From contig JALZVI010000339.1 in NCBI GenBank assembly GCA_023301015.1, forward strand, positions 1 to 15,106: a stretch of DNA of 15,106 nucleotides, read 5' to 3'. The notes under the pieces were generated by a model. The model made no database searches. It was not told the origin of the DNA and saw only the letters and a list, made by a program, of their open reading frames with translations. Positions 1 through 5,780 of the stretch are shown here, in pieces (within the stretch, counting starts at the first letter, position 1; each line of letters opens with the position of its first letter). This DNA is from Rickettsiales bacterium. Its GTDB lineage: Bacteria > Pseudomonadota > Alphaproteobacteria > Rickettsiales > 21-14-0-20-44-7. The translations under genes and the position numbers were made by a program.

Positions 1-13
1 GCTCTTCCGATCT
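1..13. other. Sequencing adapter remnant (probable)
   Basis: The first 13 bases, GCTCTTCCGATCT, are identical to the 3' end of the common Illumina TruSeq-type adapter. Their position exactly at the edge of the window suggests untrimmed adapter at a contig end rather than genomic sequence. The SDR reading frame happens to stay open across them, but residues encoded here should not be trusted. Confidence 0.85.
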
Positions 14-510
14 GTGCAGGTTCGCTCCTGCTGAAGGGAGCTGCCCATACTAGTTTCGATGAGTATATGCACACAATTCACTCCAGTATAACCACAAGTT
101 TTGCAACCGTTCGTGCTGCTGGAAAGCATATGCGTAAAGGTGGTTCTGTGGTGTTGATATCTTCGGCAGCGGCGATGGAAGGATTGGCTAACCATGAAGC
201 AATTGCTGCGGCAAAAGGCGGGGTTATCGCACTCGCACGTTCAGCTGCGGCGACATATGCGGGAAATAATCTGCGCTTTAATGTTGTAGCTCCTGGGCTA
301 ACAGCCACGAATCTGACAGAGGCGCTAACATCAAATGAGATGAGCTTGAAGGTTTCTGAGTCTATGCATGCGCTTGGCCGAATTGGTAAGCCACAAGATA
401 TTGCATCTGCCATCACGTTTTTTCTAAACCCAGAAAATGACTGGGTAACTGGCCAAGTTCTTGCCGTTGATGGCGGCTTGAGCCGTGTTAGGCCAAAGGC
501 TAAAGCATGA
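14..510 (+). CDS. SDR-family oxidoreductase-like protein, 3' part only
   Basis: This is the C-terminal part of a short-chain dehydrogenase/reductase (Rossmann fold). The frame is open from the window edge, so the N-terminal half with the glycine-rich nucleotide-binding loop is missing. The visible family landmarks are Cys-Ala-Gly near base 13 (the usual NAG strand), a GGSVVLISSAAA strand carrying the usual catalytic Ser region, an AAAKGG helix, the RFNVVAPG segment and the C-terminal VTGQVLAVDGG. The usual Tyr-x3-Lys pair is altered: four residues before the Lys there is Ile instead of Tyr. The position normally held by the helix Asn looks like Ser. It may therefore be a divergent, possibly non-reducing, family member. 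Its stop overlaps the photolyase start (ATGA), so the two are probably translationally coupled. An internal ATG at 67 is not the true start. Confidence 0.85.
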
Positions 511-1907
511 GCGAGATATGCGTTCACTGGTTTCGGCAAGATTTGCGCTTGGCCGATAATCCTGCTCTGAGTGCCGCTGTAAAATTTGGCAAAGTTCTAC
601 CGATATATATATTAGATGATGAAAATGCGGGTGAGTATAAGATGGGCGCTGCAAGCCGAGTTTGGTTGCACCATTCGCTTGAATCTTTGAATAATTCATT
701 GGACGGCAAGCTGAGCTTTTACAAAGGTAATCCCGAAGAAATTTTGCCTGAGATTATGAAGGCGCATGGTGCCACAAAGGTTTTTTGGAATAGGCAATAT
801 GAGCCTTGGGCGATTGCGCGGGATAAGAAAATTAAGGAGAGTTTGGAGGTTGAGAGCTTCAACGGATCACTTCTGTGGGAGCCAATGCAGAACTTAAAAG
901 CTGATGGCACTCCATATCGCGTCTTCACTCCGTTTTATAAGCGTGGCTGCTTAAATGCTGCACCACCGCGCGAGCCGCTGAGTGTTCCGCAGAATTTGAA
1001 TGATAATCTCACAGCAGGTGAGGGTGCGTTGGCTGGCTTGTCGCTGCTGCCTAAAATCCGCTGGGATAAGGGTTTAATTGCCAATTGGAAAGTAGGTGAA
1101 GAGGCTGCTAAAGAGCGCATGTATGAGTTTGTTGATGGTGGCTTGAGTAGCTATAAAGAAGGCCGCAATTTCCCCGCGCAAAAATCTGTTTCAAAGCTAT
1201 CTCAGTCATTCCACTTTGGCGAGTTATCGCCTAATCAAGCATGGTATGCTGCCGATACTAAGGGTGACGACACAAACATCGCTCATTTCAAAAGCGAGCT
1301 AGGCTGGAGAGAGTTTTCATATAGCCTGCTATATCACTTCCCAGATCTTCCGAAAAACAACCTACAAAAGAAGTTTGATGCCTTCCCGTGGCAAGAGGAT
1401 GTTGAGCTATTGGCTGCTTGGCAAAAAGGCGAAACTGGATACCCGATTGTTGATGCTGGAATGCGCGAGCTGTATGCGACTGGTTTGATGCATAATCGTG
1501 TGCGTATGATTGTGGGATCATTTTTGGTGAAAAACCTGCTCTTGCATTGGCATCATGGGGAAGAATGGTTTTGGGATTGCTTAGTGGATGCTGACTTAGC
1601 TGCAAATTCTGCTAGCTGGCAATGGATCGCTGGCAGTGGCGCCGACGCTGCTCCTTATTTCCGTATCTTCAACCCCATAACCCAAGGCACAAGATTTGAT
1701 GTTGATGGAGAATATACGCGTAAATATATTCCTGAACTAAAAAACATGCCTAATAAGTATCTGTTCAACCCATGGGAAGCCCCTGACGAGGTGCTTAAAG
1801 AAGCGGGGGTGAAACTTGGGCGTGACTATCCAAAACCAATTGTTGGGATAAAAGCTTCAAGAGAAAAGGCGCTAGCTGCATTTTCATCTTTGAAGAAGGC
1901 GGTCTGA
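507..1907 (+). CDS. phr: Deoxyribodipyrimidine photolyase, class I type (cryptochrome/photolyase family)
   Basis: This flavoenzyme uses blue/near-UV light to split cyclobutane pyrimidine dimers in DNA. The 466-residue length is usual for the family. The N-terminal antenna-binding alpha/beta domain opens with VHWFRQDLRLADNPAL. The C-terminal FAD domain has GWREFSYSLLYHFP, TGYPIVDAGMRELYATGLMHNRVRMI and the highly conserved block around ASWQWIAGSGADAAPYFRIFNP (about residues 370-390), followed by QGTRFDVDGEYTRKYIPEL. The start ATG overlaps the stop of the upstream SDR gene by 4 nt, which indicates one operon. A response regulator gene follows after 28 nt. The bacterial class I CPD assignment rests on the C-terminal motif. 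A cryptochrome-like role cannot be excluded from sequence alone. Confidence 0.95.
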   Translation: MSEICVHWFRQDLRLADNPALSAAVKFGKVLPIYILDDENAGEYKMGAASRVWLHHSLESLNNSLDGKLSFYKGNPEEILPEIMKAHGATKVFWNRQYEPWAIARDKKIKESLEVESFNGSLLWEPMQNLKADGTPYRVFTPFYKRGCLNAAPPREPLSVPQNLNDNLTAGEGALAGLSLLPKIRWDKGLIANWKVGEEAAKERMYEFVDGGLSSYKEGRNFPAQKSVSKLSQSFHFGELSPNQAWYAADTKGDDTNIAHFKSELGWREFSYSLLYHFPDLPKNNLQKKFDAFPWQEDVELLAAWQKGETGYPIVDAGMRELYATGLMHNRVRMIVGSFLVKNLLLHWHHGEEWFWDCLVDADLAANSASWQWIAGSGADAAPYFRIFNPITQGTRFDVDGEYTRKYIPELKNMPNKYLFNPWEAPDEVLKEAGVKLGRDYPKPIVGIKASREKALAAFSSLKKAV

Positions 1908-1917
1908 TTGCTATAGT
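1890..1917 (+). promoter_or_regulatory. Candidate promoter for the response regulator
   Basis: TTGAAG (1890-1895) and TATAGT (1912-1917) are separated by 16 nt. They match the sigma-70 consensus at 4 and 5 of 6 positions. The -35 lies inside the end of the photolyase gene. The predicted start of transcription falls just before the ribosome binding site AGGAG at 1923-1927. If real, the regulator could be transcribed apart from the photolyase. Confidence 0.4.
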
Positions 1918-1935
1918 ATAAGAGGAGAAACTTAA

Positions 1936-2382
1936 ATGAGCGAGCTAGCAACGAATAAAACAATTCTAATTGTCGAAGATAGTGATGATGATTTTGAATT
2001 TACTGAACGAGCTTTTAAAAACTCGAATCTGAGTAATCCAATCAGGAGATGTGTTGATGGGCAAGATGCGCTAGATTACTTGTTGCTTAAAGGTGAGTAT
2101 AATAAGGAAAACGCAGTAAGGCCGGGGTTGGTTCTTCTAGATTTAAATATGCCAGCTGTTGGCGGAGAAGAGGTTCTTGCGGAAATAAAAGGCAATGATG
2201 AGCTCAAAGATATCCCTGTTATGGTTCTAACAACATCGTCTGACCCTTTGGATTTTGAAAAATACTATGAAGCTGGGGCTAACACATATATCGAAAAACC
2301 TGTGGAAATTGAGAAGTTCTTCGAAGCAATAAAAAGGCTCAAAGAATGTTGGCTAGAAATTGACGTTCTGCCTAAGTCTTGA
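1936..2382 (+). CDS. Single-domain response regulator, Rcp1/CheY-like
   Basis: This is a stand-alone receiver domain of 148 residues without a DNA-binding or enzymatic output domain. The landmarks are all present: the acidic pocket VEDSDDDF (Glu14, Asp15), the phospho-acceptor Asp69 in LLDLNMP, the Thr99/Thr100 switch in VLTTSS and Lys121 in YIEKP. The long loop between strands 2 and 3 (DYLLLKGEYNKENAVRPGLV) is typical of the Rcp1 group, whose members are often phosphorylated by phytochrome-type or hybrid kinases. The start is set by a strong AGGAG at 1923-1927, 8 nt before the ATG. The position 28 nt after a photolyase gene suggests a link to light or UV response, but that is inference. No cognate kinase is adjacent; the kinase at 5781-7205 is not linked to it. 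Confidence 0.93.
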   Translation: MSELATNKTILIVEDSDDDFEFTERAFKNSNLSNPIRRCVDGQDALDYLLLKGEYNKENAVRPGLVLLDLNMPAVGGEEVLAEIKGNDELKDIPVMVLTTSSDPLDFEKYYEAGANTYIEKPVEIEKFFEAIKRLKECWLEIDVLPKS

Positions 2383-2397
2383 ACATAGGAATGTAAA

Positions 2398-2474
2398 TGG
2401 TGGGCGGTAGAGGATTCGAACCTCCGACCTCCTCGATGTCACCGAGGCGCTCTAACCAACTGAGCTAACCGCCC
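2398..2474 (-). tRNA. tRNA-Val (anticodon GAC)
   Basis: Read on the minus strand, the sequence folds into a full cloverleaf. The 7-bp acceptor stem is GGGCGGT/ACCGCCC. The D arm is GCTC/GAGC. The anticodon stem is CCTCG/CGAGG with loop GTGACAT, giving anticodon GAC (plus bases 2438-2440). The T arm is GGAGG/CCTCT with loop TTCGAAT. The discriminator is A, and CCA is encoded at 2398-2400. It reads the valine codons GUC and GUU. It faces the response regulator gene tail to tail, with 15 nt between. Confidence 0.97.
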
Positions 2475-2487
2475 AACGCGGTAGTGT

Positions 2488-2493
2488 TTTATA
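2488..2493 (-). promoter_or_regulatory. Candidate -10 box of the tRNA-Val promoter
   Basis: On the minus strand TATAAA lies 14 nt before the first base of the mature tRNA, so the primary transcript would have a short 5' leader. A weak -35 (TGGAAA, 17 nt upstream) is the best partner I see. It lies just before the end of the small minus-strand gene. Confidence 0.35.
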
Positions 2494-2529
2494 TCCTGCC
2501 AAGTTCCAAATTTCCAGCAGAATTTTGGT

Positions 2530-2691
2530 TCATTTCCCAACATTGCTGTGGCAGCTGCAGCAGCCTGGTGCATGAACATGCTCATCCTCTGCTTCTTCAA
2601 TTTCCAAATCATCTTCATCTGTCATCGAAAAACGGCTTTTTTCTAGGCTGTTCTTGGCTTCTGCGCTGGTGATTTTACTATCTTCGTTCAT
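2530..2691 (-). CDS. Small acidic protein with a C-terminal Cys-Cys-Ser-Cys-His cluster (53 aa)
   Basis: This ORF is short and encodes a 53-residue peptide beginning MNEDSKITSAEAKNSLEKSR and ending APGCCSCHSNVGK. The middle is strongly acidic (DEDDLEIEEAEDE), followed by His-Val-His and the Cys/His cluster. I do not recognise a family. The three Cys and three His residues in the last 16 positions suggest metal binding or a redox role, which is inference. Two points favour a real gene: biased, protein-like composition, and a promoter-like TTGACT-17 nt-TAAGTT on the same strand ending 6 nt before the ATG. A Shine-Dalgarno is weak or absent (GGA only 3 nt from the ATG), so the message may be leaderless. 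The tRNA-Val gene lies 55 nt downstream on the same strand. An opposite-strand ORF over the same bases (2484-2672) has low-complexity, shadow-like content. Confidence 0.6.
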   Translation of the reverse strand: MNEDSKITSAEAKNSLEKSRFSMTDEDDLEIEEAEDEHVHAPGCCSCHSNVGK

Positions 2692-2697
2692 CTGTCC

Positions 2698-2726
2698 AAC
2701 TTAGCAAAAATGGCTGCGTAAGTCAA
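2698..2726 (-). promoter_or_regulatory. Candidate promoter for the 53-aa protein
   Basis: On the minus strand, TTGACT (2721-2726) and TAAGTT (2698-2703) are exactly 17 nt apart. The -35 matches consensus at 5 of 6 positions; the -10 is weaker (3 of 6). The predicted transcription start would fall at or next to the ATG at 2691. The element sits in the 75-nt gap shared with the divergent lptB gene. Confidence 0.45.
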
Positions 2727-2766
2727 TTGCACTTGCGCGCGCGCGGGCAATGCGCTAATTTAGGGT

Positions 2767-3555
2767 ATGGCTGAAACCAAAAAGAAAAAACCTGCTGCTA
2801 AAAAAACACCGAAGAAGTTCGATGATAGCAACATGCTGGTGGCGGAAAATTTGGGTAAGGCATATTCAAAAAAACCTGTTGTGCGCAATGTTTCGCTGAA
2901 GCTGCGCAAGGGCGAGGTTGTTGGTTTGCTCGGGCCAAATGGTGCTGGCAAAACGACATGTTTTTATATGATAACTGGTCTTGTCACTCAGGATTATGGC
3001 ACAATTTCTATCAACGGGCATGATGTTACCAACTTCCCGATGTATCGCCGTGCGCGCCTTGGCTTGGGTTATTTGCCGCAGGAGGCTAGTGTTTTTCGCG
3101 GGCTGACGGTTGAGGATAATATTATGGCCGTGCTCGAAATTTCGGTGAAGGAGAAGGAGCGCAGGCAGTCGATGCTTGAGGAGCTGCTCGGAGAATTTTC
3201 GCTCACTCACTTGCGTTCAGCGCAGGCAATTGCGCTTTCAGGTGGTGAACGCCGTCGCTGTGAGATTGCGCGCGCGCTTGCTTCACGCCCGTCATACATC
3301 CTCCTCGATGAGCCTCTGGCGGGGATTGACCCTGTGGCGATTGATGATATTCGCAAGCTGATTGTGCAGATGAAAGAGCGTGGAATTGGGATTTTAATCA
3401 CCGACCATAACGTTCGCGAGGCGCTTGATCTGATTGACCGCGCCTATATCATCCATGATGGTACTGTGCTGATGGAAGGCACGCCGGCGGAGATTGTGAA
3501 GAACAAGGAAGTTCAAAGGGTTTACTTGGGCGAGCGTTTTAACACTAGCGATTAG
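2767..3555 (+). CDS. lptB: LPS export ABC transporter ATP-binding protein LptB
   Basis: LptB is the cytoplasmic ATPase that, with LptF and LptG, extracts lipopolysaccharide from the inner membrane and drives it along the LptC-LptA-LptD bridge. All ABC ATPase motifs are visible: Walker A GPNGAGKTT (56-64), the Q-loop Gln105 in YLPQEASVF, signature LSGGERRR (from 157), Walker B YILLDEP (177-183, catalytic Glu182) and the switch His214 in TDHN. YLPQEASVFRGLTVEDNI is characteristic of LptB. The first 17 residues form a Lys/Ala-rich extension (MAETKKKKPAAKKTPKK) before the usual family start. An alternative ATG exists at codon 23. No good Shine-Dalgarno precedes the chosen ATG: AGGG is only 1 nt away. 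lptC and lptA, often adjacent, are not in this window. The 3' end overlaps nadD by 11 nt on the opposite strand. Confidence 0.95.
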   Translation: MAETKKKKPAAKKTPKKFDDSNMLVAENLGKAYSKKPVVRNVSLKLRKGEVVGLLGPNGAGKTTCFYMITGLVTQDYGTISINGHDVTNFPMYRRARLGLGYLPQEASVFRGLTVEDNIMAVLEISVKEKERRQSMLEELLGEFSLTHLRSAQAIALSGGERRRCEIARALASRPSYILLDEPLAGIDPVAIDDIRKLIVQMKERGIGILITDHNVREALDLIDRAYIIHDGTVLMEGTPAEIVKNKEVQRVYLGERFNTSD

Positions 3556-4057
3556 CCCGAATGTCTGTTGCCGATTGCGCATTTTTGCGGATGTGGTGAT
3601 AGTGAATTTTATGTCCAAATTTCGCCATCGCAATTCCATTCATCGCTTCATATAAATACTCGTTGCGGTCAAAAACATGTATATCCACCTGCTCGCAAAT
3701 TTCCTCCCAATGCTTCCAGCGCGGCAGTTGCACCAGATTATCGGCGCCCATTAGCCAAGCAAACTCATGCTGTGGAAACTTCAAATGCAGGCGACGAATT
3801 GTATCAGAGGTATAGACCGTGCCAAGCTCAGCCTCAATCCCCAGTACTTTTATGCTCGGGTTTTTCTCGGCAACTTTGCAGGCATGGTCATAGCGGATGG
3901 CGAAATCGGCCATGTCGTCGGTGGATTTGAGAGGGTTTTGCGGCGAAACCAGCCACCATAGTTGACGCAGGCCAAGTTTTTGCAACGCTATCTTGCTGAT
4001 ATGCAAATGCCCGTCATGCGCAGGATTAAAACTGCCCCCAAGAAGTCCGACTTTCAT
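3545..4057 (-). CDS. nadD: Nicotinate-nucleotide adenylyltransferase NadD
   Basis: NadD transfers AMP from ATP to nicotinate mononucleotide, forming deamido-NAD in NAD synthesis. The nucleotidyltransferase signature GGSFNPAHDGH is at residues 7-17. MGADN (about 103-107), LPRWKHW and the C-terminal SATDIR (162-167, equivalent to the family ISxTxxR) are present. The start at 4057 is chosen because MKVGLLGGSFNP is the standard N-terminus; an in-frame upstream start at 4102 would add 15 unusual residues and run into a terminator. The product is 170 residues, shorter than many NadD proteins, because it stops three residues after SATDIR. There is no Shine-Dalgarno, but a -10-like TATAAA lies 6 nt before the ATG. 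It lies downstream of proA on the same strand, as in many alphaproteobacteria, but a terminator separates them. Confidence 0.93.
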   Translation of the reverse strand: MKVGLLGGSFNPAHDGHLHISKIALQKLGLRQLWWLVSPQNPLKSTDDMADFAIRYDHACKVAEKNPSIKVLGIEAELGTVYTSDTIRRLHLKFPQHEFAWLMGADNLVQLPRWKHWEEICEQVDIHVFDRNEYLYEAMNGIAMAKFGHKIHYHHIRKNAQSATDIRANR

Positions 4058-4063
4058 TGAAAA

Positions 4064-4092
4064 TTTATAGCGGATATGTTGGTTTTGAGCAA
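4064..4092 (-). promoter_or_regulatory. Candidate nadD promoter (leaderless type)
   Basis: On the minus strand TTGCTC (4087-4092) and TATAAA (4064-4069) are 17 nt apart. The -10 ends 6 nt before the A of the nadD ATG, so transcription would begin at or beside the start codon. It lies just downstream of the terminator at 4101-4136, which would isolate nadD from upstream transcription. Confidence 0.45.
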
Positions 4093-4100
4093 ATGGAAAC

Positions 4101-4136
4101 AAAAAAGCCGCTCCAGATGTTCATCCGGGGCGGCTT
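4101..4136 (-). terminator. Rho-independent terminator
   Basis: On the minus strand AAGCCGCCCC and GGAGCGGCTT form a stem of 9 pairs plus one A-C mismatch around a 12-nt loop, followed by TTTTTT and GTTTCC. Read on the plus strand the hairpin has no T-run, so it ends minus-strand transcription. The transcript it ends comes from the proA side and contains the 63-aa ORF or an RNA in the gap 4137-4489. Confidence 0.8.
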
Positions 4137-4154
4137 GCGAGAAGGTTGGAACTG

Positions 4155-4346
4155 TTAAGTTCCACCATTCTCAAGGTAGTTCTTCCGAGCTCCTAGCGCG
4201 TCGAGTCTAGCCACTTCGTTGGGCATAAACTTCTGATTGCTAGCTGCTCTTTGAGCCATGACACCGTTGAGGTGCTTGATTTGCAGTCCGAGGTAGGAGA
4301 TCTCTCCATTTCGTCTGTCTTCTTGGTCTTTATGTACTTGTAACAT
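4155..4346 (-). CDS. Possible small protein of 63 aa downstream of proA
   Basis: This ORF lies between proA and a good terminator on the same strand, with its stop 18 nt before the terminator stem. The peptide is polar and mainly helical in pattern, with segments such as YLGLQIKHLNGVMAQRAASN and EVARLDALGARKNYLENGGT. I do not recognise a family. A loose similarity in hydrophobic spacing to ribosomal protein uS15 is too weak to use. There is no Shine-Dalgarno before the ATG; AAGGA at 4373-4377 is about 27 nt upstream. The region could instead be a non-coding RNA or a long 3' untranslated region of proA. The main support is the otherwise unexplained terminator. Confidence 0.35.
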   Translation of the reverse strand: MLQVHKDQEDRRNGEISYLGLQIKHLNGVMAQRAASNQKFMPNEVARLDALGARKNYLENGGT

Positions 4347-4396
4347 GCACTTGGTCTTTCTATTTTTTAGTTTTAGTCCTTGTCCCAGTTGAACCG

Positions 4397-4470
4397 TTGC
4401 AAGAGCTGTAGCTCTGACAACCGAAAGTTCAATTGAAGAGCGAGGATTGAATTAACGTTAATTAACTCGC
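4397..4470. repeat. Cluster of inverted repeats downstream of proA
   Basis: Three inverted repeats lie close together. AGAGC-TGTA-GCTCT (4402-4415) extends outward into a longer imperfect stem with GTTG/CAAC. TTCAATTGAA (4428-4437) is a perfect palindrome. AATTAACGTTAATT (4450-4463) is a perfect 14-bp palindrome, flanked by GCGAG/CTCGC (4440-4444 and 4466-4470). They could be RNA hairpins after proA or protein-binding sites. The outer hairpin is not followed by a strong T-run, so I do not call it a terminator. Confidence 0.55.
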
Positions 4471-4483
4471 CCGCCAAAGTCAA
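4455..4483 (-). promoter_or_regulatory. Possible promoter after proA
   Basis: On the minus strand TTGACT (4478-4483) is followed after 17 nt by TAACGT (4455-4460). The -35 matches at 5 of 6 positions and the -10 at 3 of 6. The -10 lies inside the palindrome AATTAACGTTAATT. Together with the terminator at 4101-4136 it would define a transcript of roughly 350 nt. Confidence 0.3.
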
Positions 4484-4489
4484 CAATTA

Positions 4490-5743
4490 TTATGCACGAA
4501 TTTGTCCATTGCCCTCAACTACATACTTATAAGTAGTCAACTGCTCTACTCCAACTGGACCGCGTGCGTGCATGCGCCCTGTGGAAATTCCGATCTCGGC
4601 GCCCATGCCGAACTCGCCGCCATCGGCGAATTGGGTTGAGGCGTTGTGCATTACAATCGCAGAATCTACCCGCGCTGCATATTTTGCGGCGGCTTCAGCA
4701 TTGGCTGTAATAATCGCATCGGTGTGGTGAGAGCTGTAGAGGTTCACATGCTCAATCGCCTCTTCAATTCCAGCAACTGTTTTCACTGAAATGATGGCAT
4801 CCAAATATTCCGCGCCCCAATCGGCATCGCTCGCCGCCTTTACCCGCGCATCTGCCGCGCAAGCCTTTGCGTCGCCACGAACTTCAACGCCTTCCAGCGC
4901 ATCTACAATTGCGGGCAGGGCGCTGAGTTTTGTTTCGTCAATCACCAAGCTTTCTGTTGCACCGCAAATTCCTGTGCGGCGCATTTTTGCGTTACGCACA
5001 ACGTCCGCGGCCATCTTCTCATCCGCATCCACATGCACATATGTATGGCAATTGCCGTCCAAATGCAGGAATGTTGGGATCTGGCTTTCCATCTTGATTT
5101 TCTCCGTCAGCGATCGCCCGCCACGTGGGATGATTACGTCGATATAATCCGTCATCGTCAGCATTTCACTCACCGCATCACGGCTTTGCGTTGGTACAAG
5201 CTGTACCGCTGCTGCTGGCAAATTCGCTGCTTGCAATCCCTTCTGGAAGGCCTCAGAAATTGCCATGGACGAGTTGAAGCTGTCCGACCCGCAACGCAAA
5301 ATCACCGCATTCCCAGCCTTCAGCGCAAGCGCACCAGCATCTGCCGTCACATTTGGGCGTGCCTCAAAAATCACTCCAATCACGCCGAGTGGAACTGAAA
5401 TGCGCGCAATCTGCAAGCCGTTTGGACGTTCCCATGATGTGAGTTCTTTGCCCACTGGGTCATCCAAATCTGCCACCGCTTCCATGCCCGAAGCGATGCC
5501 CTCAATCCGTGCATCATCCAGAGCAAGGCGGTCAAGATATGCTGCGTTTTTTCCAGCCTCTTTCGCCAGCTCATAATCCTTTGCGTTCGCCGTCATAATC
5601 GCGCCTGCGCTTTCGCGAATTGCTTTTGCACCTTCACGCAACGCCAAGTTTTTTGCTTCAGTTGAAGCCGTTGCCAGCTGCCAATAAGCCGCTTTTGCAT
5701 CACGCCCAAGCGAGTCCATAATCTTTTTGATGTTTTCTGTCAT
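4490..5743 (-). CDS. proA: Gamma-glutamyl phosphate reductase ProA
   Basis: ProA reduces gamma-glutamyl phosphate with NADPH to glutamate semialdehyde, the second step of proline synthesis in the cytoplasm. The 417-residue length is standard. Landmarks include GVIGVIFEARPNVTADAGAL (about 120-139), the catalytic Cys260 in RRTGICGATESL, STQFADGGEFGMGAEIGIST (369-388) and the C-terminal RGPVGVEQLTTYKY. The start at 5743 gives the usual N-terminus but lacks a Shine-Dalgarno; a -10-like TATTGT ends 6 nt before it. proB is not in the window. The histidine kinase gene ends 37 nt upstream on the same strand. nadD follows on the same strand after a 430-nt gap holding a terminator. Confidence 0.96.
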   Translation of the reverse strand: MTENIKKIMDSLGRDAKAAYWQLATASTEAKNLALREGAKAIRESAGAIMTANAKDYELAKEAGKNAAYLDRLALDDARIEGIASGMEAVADLDDPVGKELTSWERPNGLQIARISVPLGVIGVIFEARPNVTADAGALALKAGNAVILRCGSDSFNSSMAISEAFQKGLQAANLPAAAVQLVPTQSRDAVSEMLTMTDYIDVIIPRGGRSLTEKIKMESQIPTFLHLDGNCHTYVHVDADEKMAADVVRNAKMRRTGICGATESLVIDETKLSALPAIVDALEGVEVRGDAKACAADARVKAASDADWGAEYLDAIISVKTVAGIEEAIEHVNLYSSHHTDAIITANAEAAAKYAARVDSAIVMHNASTQFADGGEFGMGAEIGISTGRMHARGPVGVEQLTTYKYVVEGNGQIRA

Positions 5744-5780
5744 GTACGCACAATATCACAGGGCGCGGCATAAATGCAAG

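Noticed and set aside
2484..2672. 62-aa plus-strand ORF after the tRNA
   Set aside because: Its content is low-complexity, it has no ribosome binding site and it overlaps the more convincing minus-strand 53-aa ORF.
3568..3961. Plus-strand ORFs of 120 and 64 aa over nadD
   Set aside because: They are antisense to NadD motifs, with compositions typical of shadow frames.
4155..4346. Similarity of the 63-aa ORF to ribosomal protein uS15
   Set aside because: Only the spacing of hydrophobic residues and the pair Tyr-Leu near the end agree; the conserved His/Arg residues of uS15 are absent.
4440..4470. GCGAG/CTCGC hairpin as the proA terminator
   Set aside because: The stem is short, the loop is AT-rich and no run of T follows; the structure at 4101-4136 is much better.
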